In this document: positions 1-8,140 of the stretch, piece by piece | How the letters are laid out: each line of letters begins with the position of its first letter | Position numbering within the stretch: the first letter of the stretch is position 1 | Assembly (NCBI GenBank): GCA_027080315.1 | Contig: JALWSI010000167.1 | Location: 1-16,239, forward strand | DNA: 16,239 nt | Reading direction: 5' to 3' | Origin: a bacterium | Lineage (GTDB): Bacteria > Thermosulfidibacterota > Thermosulfidibacteria > Thermosulfidibacterales > JALWSI01 | The notes under the pieces: generated by a model | What the model was told of the DNA's origin: nothing | The model's input: only the letters and a program-made list of their open reading frames with translations | Database searches by the model: none | Made by a program: the position numbers and the translations under genes

Positions 1-276
1 GGAGACCCAAAGGGTAACGCAGTCAATCACCAGCCATTTGTAGTCCCGATAGCCAAGGGATACGTCCAGCTCCTGAGGAGAGAATAGGGGAGATTCTAAA
101 AGATCCCAGTTATCCCCTCGCTCGGCCTGGTGGTTTCTTATTCTTTGCAACATCTCTCTGTCTTTAGCCGCAGCTGTTGCGACAAATAGGCGAGGGGGCA
201 CGGCAAAAGAGAGGGCCAATCTGCTTTTGCCTGACCGGACGCCCCCTGTGATGAGAATACTCTGGGGTTCTTCCAT
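1..276 (-). CDS. cobU: Adenosylcobinamide kinase / adenosylcobinamide-phosphate guanylyltransferase, N-terminal part (cut by left edge)
   Basis: CobU/CobP phosphorylates adenosylcobinamide and then transfers GMP to it, giving AdoCbi-GDP for assembly of the cobalamin nucleotide loop. The 92 visible residues start at an ATG ending at 276, behind an AAGGAA ribosome site. A P-loop GGVRSGKS lies at residues 11-18. The family segment FVATA follows at 31-35. A pattern I46..H49...R53...W57 follows, in which H49 falls where the family has its guanylylated histidine. DCVTLWVS stands at the truncated end, matching the family's 'E/DCxTxWVxN' stretch. The family is usually about 170-190 residues, so roughly half is missing beyond the window. 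The zinc-ribbon gene upstream ends only 14 nt before it, so the two are probably co-transcribed. The family call is firm from the motifs; activity is inferred. Confidence 0.9.
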   Translation of the reverse strand, partial: MEEPQSILITGGVRSGKSRLALSFAVPPRLFVATAAAKDREMLQRIRNHQAERGDNWDLLESPLFSPQELDVSLGYRDYKWLVIDCVTLWVS

Positions 277-290
277 CTTTCCTTAAAGGA

Positions 291-563
291 TCACTCTTCT
301 TTTTCGGTTCTAACCTTCTTCTTGGCTATCTTGGTGCATCCGCAAGACTTACAGGTTATGGTGTGATCGTAAGAGTTAGGGTTTTTCTGGGCCACTTCAA
401 AATCTCCCTCTAATACCTCAAAAGTGAAGAAGTAGGTGCGCCCGTTGTCTGCACAGTCCCCTGGCATCACCTCTCCAAACTCGTACCACTCTTTCTCTTT
501 CAAAGAGCCTTTGGCGCCGCACTCCTTGCACTCAATCTCAAAGTAGTCAATGGTCTTCTCCAT
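291..563 (-). CDS. Small zinc-ribbon protein of unknown function
   Basis: I do not recognise this 90-residue protein as a named family. It has two zinc-knuckle-like motifs, CKECG (Cys12, Cys15) near the N-terminus and CKSCGC (Cys71, Cys74, Cys76) near the C-terminus, with a further Cys37 between them. The paired CxxC motifs suggest one zinc ribbon closed by the two ends of the chain. The middle contains aromatic, beta-prone residues, and the C-terminus is a Lys/Glu-rich tail. There is no signal peptide or membrane segment, so it is probably cytoplasmic. The frame is open to a start at 614, but an AAAGGAG site lies 6 nt before the ATG at 563, so I chose that start. It lies just ahead of cobU on the same strand. 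A link to cobalamin or metal handling would be guilt by association only. Confidence 0.75.
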   Translation of the reverse strand: MEKTIDYFEIECKECGAKGSLKEKEWYEFGEVMPGDCADNGRTYFFTFEVLEGDFEVAQKNPNSYDHTITCKSCGCTKIAKKKVRTEKEE

Positions 564-597
564 CTTTGGCTCCTTTCTTGCCGTGGGATATGCTTCA

Positions 598-627
598 ATA
601 ATAAGTTTTTGCACGGGCAGGCCGCAA
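598..627 (-). promoter_or_regulatory. Candidate sigma70 promoter for the zinc-ribbon/cobU pair
   Basis: Read on the minus strand, TTGCGG (627-622) is separated by 18 nt from TATTAT (603-598), which matches the -10 consensus at five of six positions. Transcription would start near 591, about 28 nt before the chosen ATG at 563. That supports the shorter start of the zinc-ribbon gene. The -35 matches only in its first three bases. Confidence 0.35.
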
Positions 628-641
628 TAGAGTAAAGAGAT

Positions 642-671
642 TTGCAGAAAGGGAGAGTAAAAGGGTATAGA
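642..671 (+). promoter_or_regulatory. Weak candidate promoter for the inositol-phosphate synthase gene
   Basis: TTGCAG (642-647), an 18-nt spacer, and TATAGA (666-671) lie about 70 nt before the ATG at 741. Both boxes are partial matches. This divergent region of 177 nt must supply promoters for both directions, and I see no better plus-strand candidate in it. Confidence 0.25.
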
Positions 672-740
672 GAGGGATGTTCACACGGGGAGCAGAAGCT
701 ACCTTGTACAACTGAAGAAGGATAGGGAGGCCAAAAGGAT

Positions 741-1979
741 ATGCCAGAGGAGAAGCTTGGAATTCTGATACCCGGAATTGGCGGAGCCGTTAGCACCACC
801 TTTGTCGCAGGAGTGGAAAGAGTGCGAAGAGGACTATCGGTACCTGTTGGCTCCCTCACCCAGTTAGGAAGCTTCACAAAGAATAATGAAGAGCTCCCTG
901 TAAGCGAGGCCTTGGGTCTTGCCACTCTTGATTCCCTTGCGTTTGGAGGGTGGGACATCTTTCCAGAGAACCTCCACGAGGCCTCCCTGAAAGCCGGGGT
1001 GCTGAAGCAGAGCGACATTGATAAGGTAAAGGACTTTTTAGAAGAGATAACCCCCATGAAGGCGGTTTTCAGTAAAGAGTGGGTGAAGAAACTGGACGGA
1101 ACCCACGTAAAGGCCCAAAAAGGCCATAGAGCACTAATAGATGCCTTAAAAGAAGATATAGCCACATTCAAAGAGAAGAACAAGGTGGATAGGTGCATAG
1201 TGATCTGGTGCGCAAGCACAGAGAGATTCCTGGCACCTTCAAAGGTTCACTCATCTTTAGAAGAGTTTGAGAAGGGACTTGACGAGAATAGTCCCGACAT
1301 TCCACCAAGCATGCTCTACGCCTACGCCGCTATCACCAGCGGGGTGCCATTTGTGAATGGAGCCCCAAATCTCACCACCGACACTCCCGCCTTCAACCAG
1401 CTAACAGAGAAGTATAGAGTTCCCATAGCAGGAAAGGACTTTAAGACCGGCCAGACCCTGATGAAGACCATAATAGCCCCCGGGCTCAGGGCAAGGTTGT
1501 TGGGCCTTCAGGGATGGTACTCTACAAACATCCTCGGGAACAGAGACGGCTTGGTGCTGGACGATCCAGGCTCCTTCAAGACCAAAGAGGAGAGCAAGCT
1601 ATCGGTGCTTGACTCCATACTTGATCCTGACCGGCATCCAGAGCTTTACGGAGACTTTTACCACAAAGTGGTGATCAACTATTACCCCCCAAGAGGCGAC
1701 AACAAAGAGGGCTGGGACTGCATAGACATCTTCGGCTGGCTGGGATATCCTATGCAGATCAAGGTGAATTTTCTGTGTCGTGACAGCATACTCGCGGCGC
1801 CGGTGGTGTTAGATCTGGCCCTCTTCATAGACTTGGCCCATCGTAAAGGCATGGTTGGAATCCAGAAGTGGCTCTCTTTCTACTTCAAGAGTCCCATCCA
1901 CAACAAGGGAGAACTGCCCGAACACAACCTCTTTATCCAGCTCAACATGCTGGAAGAGAAGATGAGGGAGATGGCATAA
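741..1979 (+). CDS. ino1: Inositol-3-phosphate synthase (myo-inositol-1-phosphate synthase)
   Basis: This NAD-dependent enzyme converts glucose 6-phosphate to inositol phosphate, feeding inositol lipids or, in thermophiles, the compatible solute di-myo-inositol phosphate. The 412 residues carry a Rossmann glycine motif PGIGG (11-15). The family signatures GWYSTNILGNRDG (258-270) and DSILAAPVVLDL (348-359) are also present. Catalytic-lysine regions known from the yeast enzyme are recognisable: FKTKEESK (279-286) and SFYFKSPI (K383). By eye, a third yeast active-site lysine (412) falls at Pro316; I cannot judge whether that is normal for this branch. The ATG has AGGGAGG 10 nt upstream. It is a stand-alone gene, divergent from cobU, and the next gene has its own candidate promoter. 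The short length is typical of bacterial and archaeal forms, against over 500 residues in eukaryotes. No other inositol gene is in the window. Confidence 0.92.
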   Translation: MPEEKLGILIPGIGGAVSTTFVAGVERVRRGLSVPVGSLTQLGSFTKNNEELPVSEALGLATLDSLAFGGWDIFPENLHEASLKAGVLKQSDIDKVKDFLEEITPMKAVFSKEWVKKLDGTHVKAQKGHRALIDALKEDIATFKEKNKVDRCIVIWCASTERFLAPSKVHSSLEEFEKGLDENSPDIPPSMLYAYAAITSGVPFVNGAPNLTTDTPAFNQLTEKYRVPIAGKDFKTGQTLMKTIIAPGLRARLLGLQGWYSTNILGNRDGLVLDDPGSFKTKEESKLSVLDSILDPDRHPELYGDFYHKVVINYYPPRGDNKEGWDCIDIFGWLGYPMQIKVNFLCRDSILAAPVVLDLALFIDLAHRKGMVGIQKWLSFYFKSPIHNKGELPEHNLFIQLNMLEEKMREMA

Positions 1980-2023
1980 CCACATAAAGCCACTTGTTAA
2001 GACCCTATTCCCATCAATGACCC

Positions 2024-2052
2024 TTGCTGCGTACCAGTAGAACCCATAGAAT
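2024..2052 (+). promoter_or_regulatory. Candidate sigma70 promoter for the secreted hydrolase
   Basis: TTGCTG (2024-2029), a 17-nt spacer, and TAGAAT (2047-2052, five of six to the -10 consensus) lie in the 110-nt gap before the hydrolase. Transcription would begin near 2059, where the 10-bp palindrome ATTGATCAAT (2059-2068) sits. The AAGGAGG ribosome site (2075-2081) follows at a good distance from the ATG at 2090. Confidence 0.45.
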
Positions 2053-2089
2053 GTATTTATTGATCAATCATTTTAAGGAGGATTAGGTA

Positions 2090-3223
2090 ATGAGGAGGGG
2101 ATTATTGGTTCTGGTGGTTCTGCTGTGGTGTATCCCGAGCTGGGGAGGAGATTACTCCCTCAAGTCTCTTGAGATCAAAGACGATCTTTCGCTCACCATG
2201 AAAGAGGTGGACTTTTCGGGCTCAAGGTACAACATCTCTCTTGATCTCTTCTCTGAAGAGACTGATCCTTCAGGGCTCTACTGGAAACTGGGAGAGATAG
2301 AGACGGTATTTGAGACAAAAGAGGTTTCAACGGCAAAGGATCTTCCTTATGGCCCCAAAGCCCGCCAAAAACTTGACATCTACTACCCAACGGTAGGTTC
2401 TAACAACAGGGTGATTCTCTTTATTCCAGGAGGAGCCTGGAGACAGGGAGACAAGTCATCTTACGACGAAATGGGCACAACCTTTGTAAAATACTATGGA
2501 TTCACAGTGGCGGTGATAAACTACACCCTTTACGATAGCGCCAGCGGTGAGCCGGTGTATCCAGACAACATTGAGGATGTCTCCTCTGCCTTTGCTTGGG
2601 TTAAGAAAAACATCTCAAGATACGGAGGAGATCCCAATAAGGTGTTCCTGTTTGGTCAATCGGCAGGGGCTCACTTGGTCTCACTTTTTGCCACCAACTC
2701 AAAGTATCTCCCCGCCGGTTACTCCTTTTCGGACATAGCAGGGGTGGTGGCCATGAGCGGATCCTACGAGATCTCTGATATGGTGAAGTACCCAAACAAT
2801 CCTCTTGGATTGGACGAGGAAGAGGTCCTGATGTACAAAAAGATAGTGTTTGACGCCTTTGGGACCTACAACAACGAGAGCGTGCTGGACGATGGTTCTC
2901 CACAGGAGCACATAACCTCATCGCTTCCTTACTTTCTTGTTCTATTTGCCGAAGACGATATGCCAGGGTTTGCCCAGGAGGCTCTCAACTTCGTTTCTGC
3001 AATAAGGGGTGTTTTTCCTAACGAACCCGAAAGGGCAGAGCTGCATTTTATATCACGGGCCGATATCTCTGAAGAAGCGTGGAAAGTGGGAGAGGATATG
3101 GCTTCTCAAGAAGAGGTGATGTCAGACTACCCCGGCCACTACGCAGAGGTGGCCACAATAAACCAGAACGAGTACAACGGAAAGGTGACCAGAACAATAG
3201 CCGACTTCATCAACAACCACTGA
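2090..3223 (+). CDS. Secreted alpha/beta hydrolase (carboxylesterase, BD-FAE-like)
   Basis: A 377-residue serine hydrolase that probably works in the periplasm or outside the cell. The N-terminus is a Sec signal peptide: a basic MRR, a hydrophobic run (4-15) and likely cleavage near residues 18-20. A stretch of about 70 residues (20-90) with no motif I know precedes the catalytic domain. The domain opens with KLDIYYP (94-100) and an oxyanion-hole motif PGGAW (113-117), the form of HGGxW seen in BD-FAE and hormone-sensitive-lipase relatives. The nucleophile elbow is GQSAGAH with Ser191. Asp289 or Asp290 and His350 (PGHYAEV) are the likely rest of the triad. The substrate cannot be told from sequence; esters are likely. 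A Cys at 14 sits in 'LLWC', a poor lipobox, so a lipoprotein is less likely. It has a strong ribosome site 8 nt before the ATG and appears to be a single-gene unit. Confidence 0.85.
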   Translation: MRRGLLVLVVLLWCIPSWGGDYSLKSLEIKDDLSLTMKEVDFSGSRYNISLDLFSEETDPSGLYWKLGEIETVFETKEVSTAKDLPYGPKARQKLDIYYPTVGSNNRVILFIPGGAWRQGDKSSYDEMGTTFVKYYGFTVAVINYTLYDSASGEPVYPDNIEDVSSAFAWVKKNISRYGGDPNKVFLFGQSAGAHLVSLFATNSKYLPAGYSFSDIAGVVAMSGSYEISDMVKYPNNPLGLDEEEVLMYKKIVFDAFGTYNNESVLDDGSPQEHITSSLPYFLVLFAEDDMPGFAQEALNFVSAIRGVFPNEPERAELHFISRADISEEAWKVGEDMASQEEVMSDYPGHYAEVATINQNEYNGKVTRTIADFINNH

Positions 3224-3261
3224 AGAAGAACTGTGCTACGCTTATGACGCAGTGCTTCAGA

Positions 3262-3289
3262 TTGACAAGGAGCTTTTCGGAGCTATAAA
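3262..3289 (+). promoter_or_regulatory. Strong sigma70 promoter for clpC and the envelope operon
   Basis: A perfect -35 box TTGACA (3262-3267) is separated by 16 nt from TATAAA (3284-3289), five of six to consensus. It is the best promoter match in the window. Transcription would begin near 3296, giving a leader of about 22 nt before the TTG start of clpC. I see no CIRCE inverted repeat and no CtsR-type direct repeat around it, so it looks like a housekeeping rather than a classical heat-shock promoter. Confidence 0.75.
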
Positions 3290-3317
3290 GAACCCAGGCT
3301 AAAAGGGGATAAGAGAG

Positions 3318-5765
3318 TTGTTTGAGAACTATTCAGAACGGGCAAGGCATAGCCTTCTCATTGCTAAAGGGGAGGCTGAAAGGCACGGCCATGACAAGAT
3401 AAACACGGCCCACATCCTTTTGGGAATCCTGAAGGATGGCGAGGGCCTGGCCATGCTTGTGCTCATGCACCTAAACATCAACCCAGGCACCCTGAGACAG
3501 GAGATAGAGCGCCGCATACCCTTTGGCAGTAAAGGCTATGTTATGGGCTCTATCCCCTTCGCCCCGGAGGCAAAGAAGGTTCTGGAGTACGCCATGGAAG
3601 AGGCCCAGTTCCTGGGGCACGATTTCGTGGGCACAGAGCACATTCTTTTGGGGATACTGAGAGAGAAAACCGGTCTTGGGGGTAAGCTGCTTAGGCGCAT
3701 GGGTGCAGATGTAAATGCAGCCCGTGAGGCCATAAACCACATAGGGGTGGCGGGCGTAGGGGTAAGCAAGAAGAAGACAGCAAAGAAGGCCTCTCAGAAA
3801 ACCCCCAGCCTTGATGAGTTTGGAACCGATCTAACCCAACTGGCAAGGGAGGGTAAACTTGATCCCGTGATTGGTAGAGAGAGGGAGATAGAAAGGGTTA
3901 TCACCATCTTATCAAGAAAGACCAAGAACAATCCCGTGCTATTAGGAGAACCAGGGGTTGGCAAAACAGCCATAGTTGAAGGGCTGGCCCAGGCAATTGT
4001 TGCCCAAAAGGTGCCTGTATCTCTGATGGACTACCGCATCATATCCATAGACATGGGAGCAGTTGTTGCAGGCACCAAATACAGGGGACAGTTTGAGAGC
4101 CGCATAAAGAACCTTATCAAAGAGGCTACCCAGAACCCCGACATCATTCTATTCATGGACGAGATTCACATGTTGGTGGGGGCCGGAGCAGCAGAAGGTG
4201 CCATGGATGCCTCAAACCTTATGAAGCCCGCCCTGGCAAGGGGAGAGCTGAGGTGTATAGGAGCCACCACCCTTGCAGAATACCGCAAATACATTGAGAA
4301 AGACGGAGCCCTTGAGAGAAGGTTTCAACCTGTGATGGTGGACCCCCCCTCTGTGGAGTACACGATAGAGATCTTAAGAGGTCTCAAGAGCAGTTACGAG
4401 GAGTTTCACAAAGTTGAAGTGTTAGATGAAGCCCTTGAGGCGGCAGCCAAGCTCTCAGATCGTTATCTGAGCAATAAGTTTCTTCCTGACAAGGCCATAG
4501 ATGTGTTGGACGAGGCCTGTTCCACCGTTAAGATAGACAACTCAAAACTCCCCCCTGATATCCTCAAGAAAGAAGAAGAGTTGAAAATGCTTGAGAAGCA
4601 GAGAAAAGAGGCCGTTGAAGGTGAAGACTACGAAGCGGCTGCCCAGGTTAGGGATATGGAAAAGAACCTGAAGGAAACCATAAGCCACATGAAGAAACTT
4701 TGGAAAAGCTCTTTAGAGAAAGAGAAACCACAGGTCACTGAAGAACACATAAAGAGGGTGATCACCAACATAACAGGGCTACCCCTTGAACGCTTGCAAG
4801 AGGCAGAAGAGAAGAGGTTGGCCTCTTTGGAGAATGAGCTGAACCGGATAGTCATTGGCCAAGGGAAAGCCATCAAGGTGGTGGCAAATGCCATAAGGCG
4901 CTCCCGGGTGGGGCTAAGGCCTGTAAACCGTCCCCGTGGGGTCTTTCTCTTTCTGGGGCCCACGGGAGTCGGCAAGACGAGACTGGCAGAGGCCATGGCC
5001 CAGGTGCTGTTTGGAGACAGGGATGCCCTGCTTCGCTTTGACATGTCGGAATACCAGGAGAAACACAACACATCCCGTTTTCTGGGTTCTCCCCCAGGAT
5101 ATGTGGGGTACGAGGAAGGAGGACAGCTAACCGAAGCGGTGAGGAAAAGGCCCCATTCGGTTGTCCTGTTTGACGAGATAGAGAAGGCCCACCCTGAGGT
5201 TTTTCATGTGATGCTTCAAATATTTGATAGAGGCCGCATAACCGACGGCCAGGGAAGAACCGTGGATATGAGAAACACCTACATCATTATGACCTCAAAC
5301 GTGGGTGGCAGAGACTTTTTCAAAGGGCTCTCTCTGGGATTTGGAGACGAAGAGAAGAGTAGATCGGACATAGAGAAAGAGGTGATGAGCAAGGTGAAAC
5401 GTCTCTTTCCACCCGAATTCCTCAACCGCATAGACAATGTGGTGCTCTTCTCGCCCTTGGAAAAAGAAGACATGTTGAAGATATTTGATCTGGAGATGGA
5501 AGAGATAGTGAACCTTGCCTTAGAGCAGGGGTTGAAGATTGAGGTTACCGAAGAGGCCAAAGAGCATCTGGTTTCCTTGGGACTCAACAGGCAGATGGGA
5601 GCAAGGCCGTTGAAGCGCCTGATTGAAGAAAAGATAGTAGAGCCCATATCTTCAAAGCTTCTTGAGGGAGAGCTTGAAGAGGGTGACTGTGTGGTGGTAG
5701 ATAGAAGCCAAGAGGGAGAGGGCGTTGTGATTGAGAAAAAGAGGGAAGAGATAGAGGTGCTTTAA
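3318..5765 (+). CDS. clpC: ATP-dependent AAA+ unfoldase ClpC (Clp protease ATPase subunit)
   Basis: ClpC unfolds proteins and feeds them to the ClpP peptidase, or acts as a disaggregase with adaptors. The 815 residues show the full ClpC order. A double Clp-N repeat spans about 3-145. The first AAA+ module has Walker A GEPGVGKT (210-217), pore loop GTKYRGQ (252-258), Walker B LFMDE (278-282) and a candidate arginine finger at R334/R335. A UVR-containing middle domain covers about 417-460. The second module has Walker A GPTGVGKT (547-554), pore loop GYVG (594-597), Walker B VVLFDE (615-620) and sensor 2 GARPLKR (761-767). A ClpP-docking LGF loop (673-675) implies it partners ClpP. The short UVR middle domain separates it from ClpB. 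The start is TTG at 3318, the first plausible start, with GGGG about 9 nt upstream. No ctsR, mcsA or mcsB precedes it; bamA follows after 24 nt. Confidence 0.96.
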   Translation: MFENYSERARHSLLIAKGEAERHGHDKINTAHILLGILKDGEGLAMLVLMHLNINPGTLRQEIERRIPFGSKGYVMGSIPFAPEAKKVLEYAMEEAQFLGHDFVGTEHILLGILREKTGLGGKLLRRMGADVNAAREAINHIGVAGVGVSKKKTAKKASQKTPSLDEFGTDLTQLAREGKLDPVIGREREIERVITILSRKTKNNPVLLGEPGVGKTAIVEGLAQAIVAQKVPVSLMDYRIISIDMGAVVAGTKYRGQFESRIKNLIKEATQNPDIILFMDEIHMLVGAGAAEGAMDASNLMKPALARGELRCIGATTLAEYRKYIEKDGALERRFQPVMVDPPSVEYTIEILRGLKSSYEEFHKVEVLDEALEAAAKLSDRYLSNKFLPDKAIDVLDEACSTVKIDNSKLPPDILKKEEELKMLEKQRKEAVEGEDYEAAAQVRDMEKNLKETISHMKKLWKSSLEKEKPQVTEEHIKRVITNITGLPLERLQEAEEKRLASLENELNRIVIGQGKAIKVVANAIRRSRVGLRPVNRPRGVFLFLGPTGVGKTRLAEAMAQVLFGDRDALLRFDMSEYQEKHNTSRFLGSPPGYVGYEEGGQLTEAVRKRPHSVVLFDEIEKAHPEVFHVMLQIFDRGRITDGQGRTVDMRNTYIIMTSNVGGRDFFKGLSLGFGDEEKSRSDIEKEVMSKVKRLFPPEFLNRIDNVVLFSPLEKEDMLKIFDLEMEEIVNLALEQGLKIEVTEEAKEHLVSLGLNRQMGARPLKRLIEEKIVEPISSKLLEGELEEGDCVVVDRSQEGEGVVIEKKREEIEVL

Positions 5766-5789
5766 AAGAAGAGACAAAGGGGAGGGCAG

Positions 5790-8105
5790 ATGAGAAGAGC
5801 AAGCAGAGTAGCAGGCGTTTTTATTGTCCTTTTTCTGTGTGTAGCCCTTCTTCCCATGAAGGTTAGGGGAGAAGAGGCGACTTCCATCCTTGTGAAGGTG
5901 ATAGATGTTAGAGGCAACAAGCGATTAGACAAGAACACCATCTTGTACAAGCTGAAGACCAGAGTGGGTGATCCCTTTGACGTGATGAAAGTGAGAGAAG
6001 ACGTAAAGACCTTATACAAGACCGGTTTTTTTGAGACTGTTGATGTTGATGCCGAGCCCTTTGAAGGGGGAGTAAAGTTAACCTACATAGTGAAAGAACG
6101 CCCTCTGGTAAGCAAGGTGAAGATAGAGGGCAATAAGAAAGTGAAATCCGACGACCTGCGCAAAGAGATGAAGCCCTTTCCCTTCTCAATCTATAACGAG
6201 AATGTTCTACGTGAAAACATAAGAAAGATAGAGCAGCTTTACCAGGCGAAAGGGTATTACGACGTTAAGGTCACTCCCATCACCAAAAGGGTAGGAGACC
6301 GTTTAGAGCTAACCTATAAAATAGTGGAAGGGGACAAGGCCCACATTGCCAAGATAGAGTTCGTAGGCAACAAAGAGTTCAGTGATAGAAAGTTAAAAGA
6401 GGTTATGCTCTCCAAGGAGCGTACCCTTTTTAACTGGGCCTACACCTTCATATCAAAGTTCTTCGGTAAACCCGCCACTTACTACTACATCCCAGACCTC
6501 TTCAGAATGGATCTTATGAAGGTTAGAGAGTTTTACCGCGACCATGGATTCCTGAGGGTGCTTGTTGGAGAGCCTGAGGTAACGGTTAAGAACAAAGACG
6601 AGATCTTTATAAAGGTGCCCATAGAGGAAGGGCCAAGGTACAAGGTTGAGATGGTTGACATGGAGATAGGGAAAGATGATCCATTCAACAAAACTCAGCT
6701 TATGAAGATTCTGAAGCTAAAACCTGGAGACTGGTACAGTGCCTCTAAGATGAGAAAAGACGTAACGAATTTAACCGATATTTACGGCTCTCGGGGATAT
6801 GTGAACGCAGACGTTCGTCCTTTAGTGGATGTGGATGATAAGACCCATCTGGTCAATGTGGACTACAGGATAGAGAAGGGAGATCTCTACTACGTTGGTC
6901 TTATAGAGGTTAGAGGAAACACCAAGACAAGGGATAAGGTTATAAGAAGGGAACTGGGCATCACTGAAGGTAACGTTATGAACACCTTAGCTCTCAAACG
7001 CGCAAAACAGAGGCTAAGCAAGCTGGGCTATTTCTCCCAGGTTGATATAGAAACCAAGCCCACTCCGCAGAAAGACGTGGATGTGACAGTGAACGTAGAA
7101 GAAGCTTCTACGGGTTCTTTGGTTCTGGGTGGTGGTTATAGCTCGGTAGAGTCCTTCGGAGGTATGATCTCTATTGGAGAGAAGAACCTTTTTGGAAGAG
7201 GACAGAGCTTGGACTTCAGCGGCGAGTTCACCACCAAGAGAATAGAATACGACATCACCTTCTACGATCCTTACTTCCTTGATCATCCCTTCTCTTTGGG
7301 ACTGAAAACCCACAAACGTACCTACGAATACGATGACTTTGACGAAGACAGCCTCGGCTTCACCCTCACTGTAGGTAAACCTATACGCCTCTTTGGCCAG
7401 TACATGATGGCATCTGTGGGATACGAGTTCCTTGACGTTGACATAACAAGCGTTGACAACGACGCTCCTGGCTTCATTCAGGACCAAGAAGGAAAGTCCA
7501 TATCAAGCGCATTGCTATTCTCCTTCAGCCAAGACACCAGGAACAGCGCAGTGTTGCCAACAAAGGGCTTTAAAAGAAGCCTGTACCTGAAAGTAGCCGG
7601 GCTGGGTGGAGACGAGTACTACTACAAGGTGGTTGCCGATGCAGGCTGGTACTTTGACGCAAACAAGTTCATTGATGGATCGGTGTTCCACGTAAGGGGA
7701 AGAGTAGGATTCATGAATCCCCTTCCCTTTGGAGGTTCAAGGTCACGGCCCATTTACGAGAGATTCTACGTAGGCGGTGGAGATACGGTTAGAGGGTTTG
7801 CAAGCGATGAAGCAGGACCAGAGGAAGACGGAAGCGCTATAGGTGGTACAAAAGAGCTTATATTCAACTTTGAATATCTCTTCCCCATTGTATCAAGCCT
7901 CAAGGGAGTGGTCTTCTACGATACGGGAGCAGCCTTTGATAACGGCGATCAGTTCAACTTAAGCGGCATGAGACACGCCATAGGATTTGGGGTGCGTCTG
8001 CTGACCCCATTTGGTCCTCTAAAAGTGGATATGGGCTTCAAGCTTGACAAGAAGAAGGATGAGGACCTAAGCAAGGTGAGCTTCTCTGTGGGAACCATGT
8101 TCTAA
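5790..8105 (+). CDS. bamA: Outer-membrane protein assembly factor BamA (Omp85)
   Basis: BamA inserts beta-barrel proteins into the outer membrane. The 771 residues begin with a signal peptide (about 1-27, hydrophobic 8-22). Five POTRA domains follow, at about 34-104, 106-181, 184-281, 284-363 and 366-437, each with the usual 'V..I.I.GN' opening and 'GYF/GYY/GFL' turn. A 16-strand-type barrel fills 440-771. The conserved lid-loop motif VRGF is at 667-670, and the chain ends in Phe771, the outer-membrane C-terminal signature. The length is close to the usual 760-810. AAGGGGAGG precedes the ATG. The next gene is skp, the usual partner order. Lying directly behind clpC is less usual: the place is often held by rseP or lol genes. 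Confidence 0.96.
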   Translation: MRRASRVAGVFIVLFLCVALLPMKVRGEEATSILVKVIDVRGNKRLDKNTILYKLKTRVGDPFDVMKVREDVKTLYKTGFFETVDVDAEPFEGGVKLTYIVKERPLVSKVKIEGNKKVKSDDLRKEMKPFPFSIYNENVLRENIRKIEQLYQAKGYYDVKVTPITKRVGDRLELTYKIVEGDKAHIAKIEFVGNKEFSDRKLKEVMLSKERTLFNWAYTFISKFFGKPATYYYIPDLFRMDLMKVREFYRDHGFLRVLVGEPEVTVKNKDEIFIKVPIEEGPRYKVEMVDMEIGKDDPFNKTQLMKILKLKPGDWYSASKMRKDVTNLTDIYGSRGYVNADVRPLVDVDDKTHLVNVDYRIEKGDLYYVGLIEVRGNTKTRDKVIRRELGITEGNVMNTLALKRAKQRLSKLGYFSQVDIETKPTPQKDVDVTVNVEEASTGSLVLGGGYSSVESFGGMISIGEKNLFGRGQSLDFSGEFTTKRIEYDITFYDPYFLDHPFSLGLKTHKRTYEYDDFDEDSLGFTLTVGKPIRLFGQYMMASVGYEFLDVDITSVDNDAPGFIQDQEGKSISSALLFSFSQDTRNSAVLPTKGFKRSLYLKVAGLGGDEYYYKVVADAGWYFDANKFIDGSVFHVRGRVGFMNPLPFGGSRSRPIYERFYVGGGDTVRGFASDEAGPEEDGSAIGGTKELIFNFEYLFPIVSSLKGVVFYDTGAAFDNGDQFNLSGMRHAIGFGVRLLTPFGPLKVDMGFKLDKKKDEDLSKVSFSVGTMF

Positions 8106-8140
8106 CTAAAAAGATAGAGATTGAAAGGAGAAGGTTTGCA

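Noticed and set aside
500-1219. Minus-strand open frame of 239 codons crossing the divergent promoter region
   Set aside because: It overlaps inositol-phosphate synthase and the zinc-ribbon gene, has low-complexity Ser/Pro/Phe-rich composition, and no recognisable motif.
3224-3317. CIRCE or CtsR heat-shock operator before clpC
   Set aside because: I looked for the TTAGCACTC/GAGTGCTAA inverted repeat and for GGTCAAA direct repeats and found neither.
7014-7487. Minus-strand open frame of 157 codons within bamA
   Set aside because: It lies wholly antisense to the conserved barrel of BamA and has no motif or start signal.
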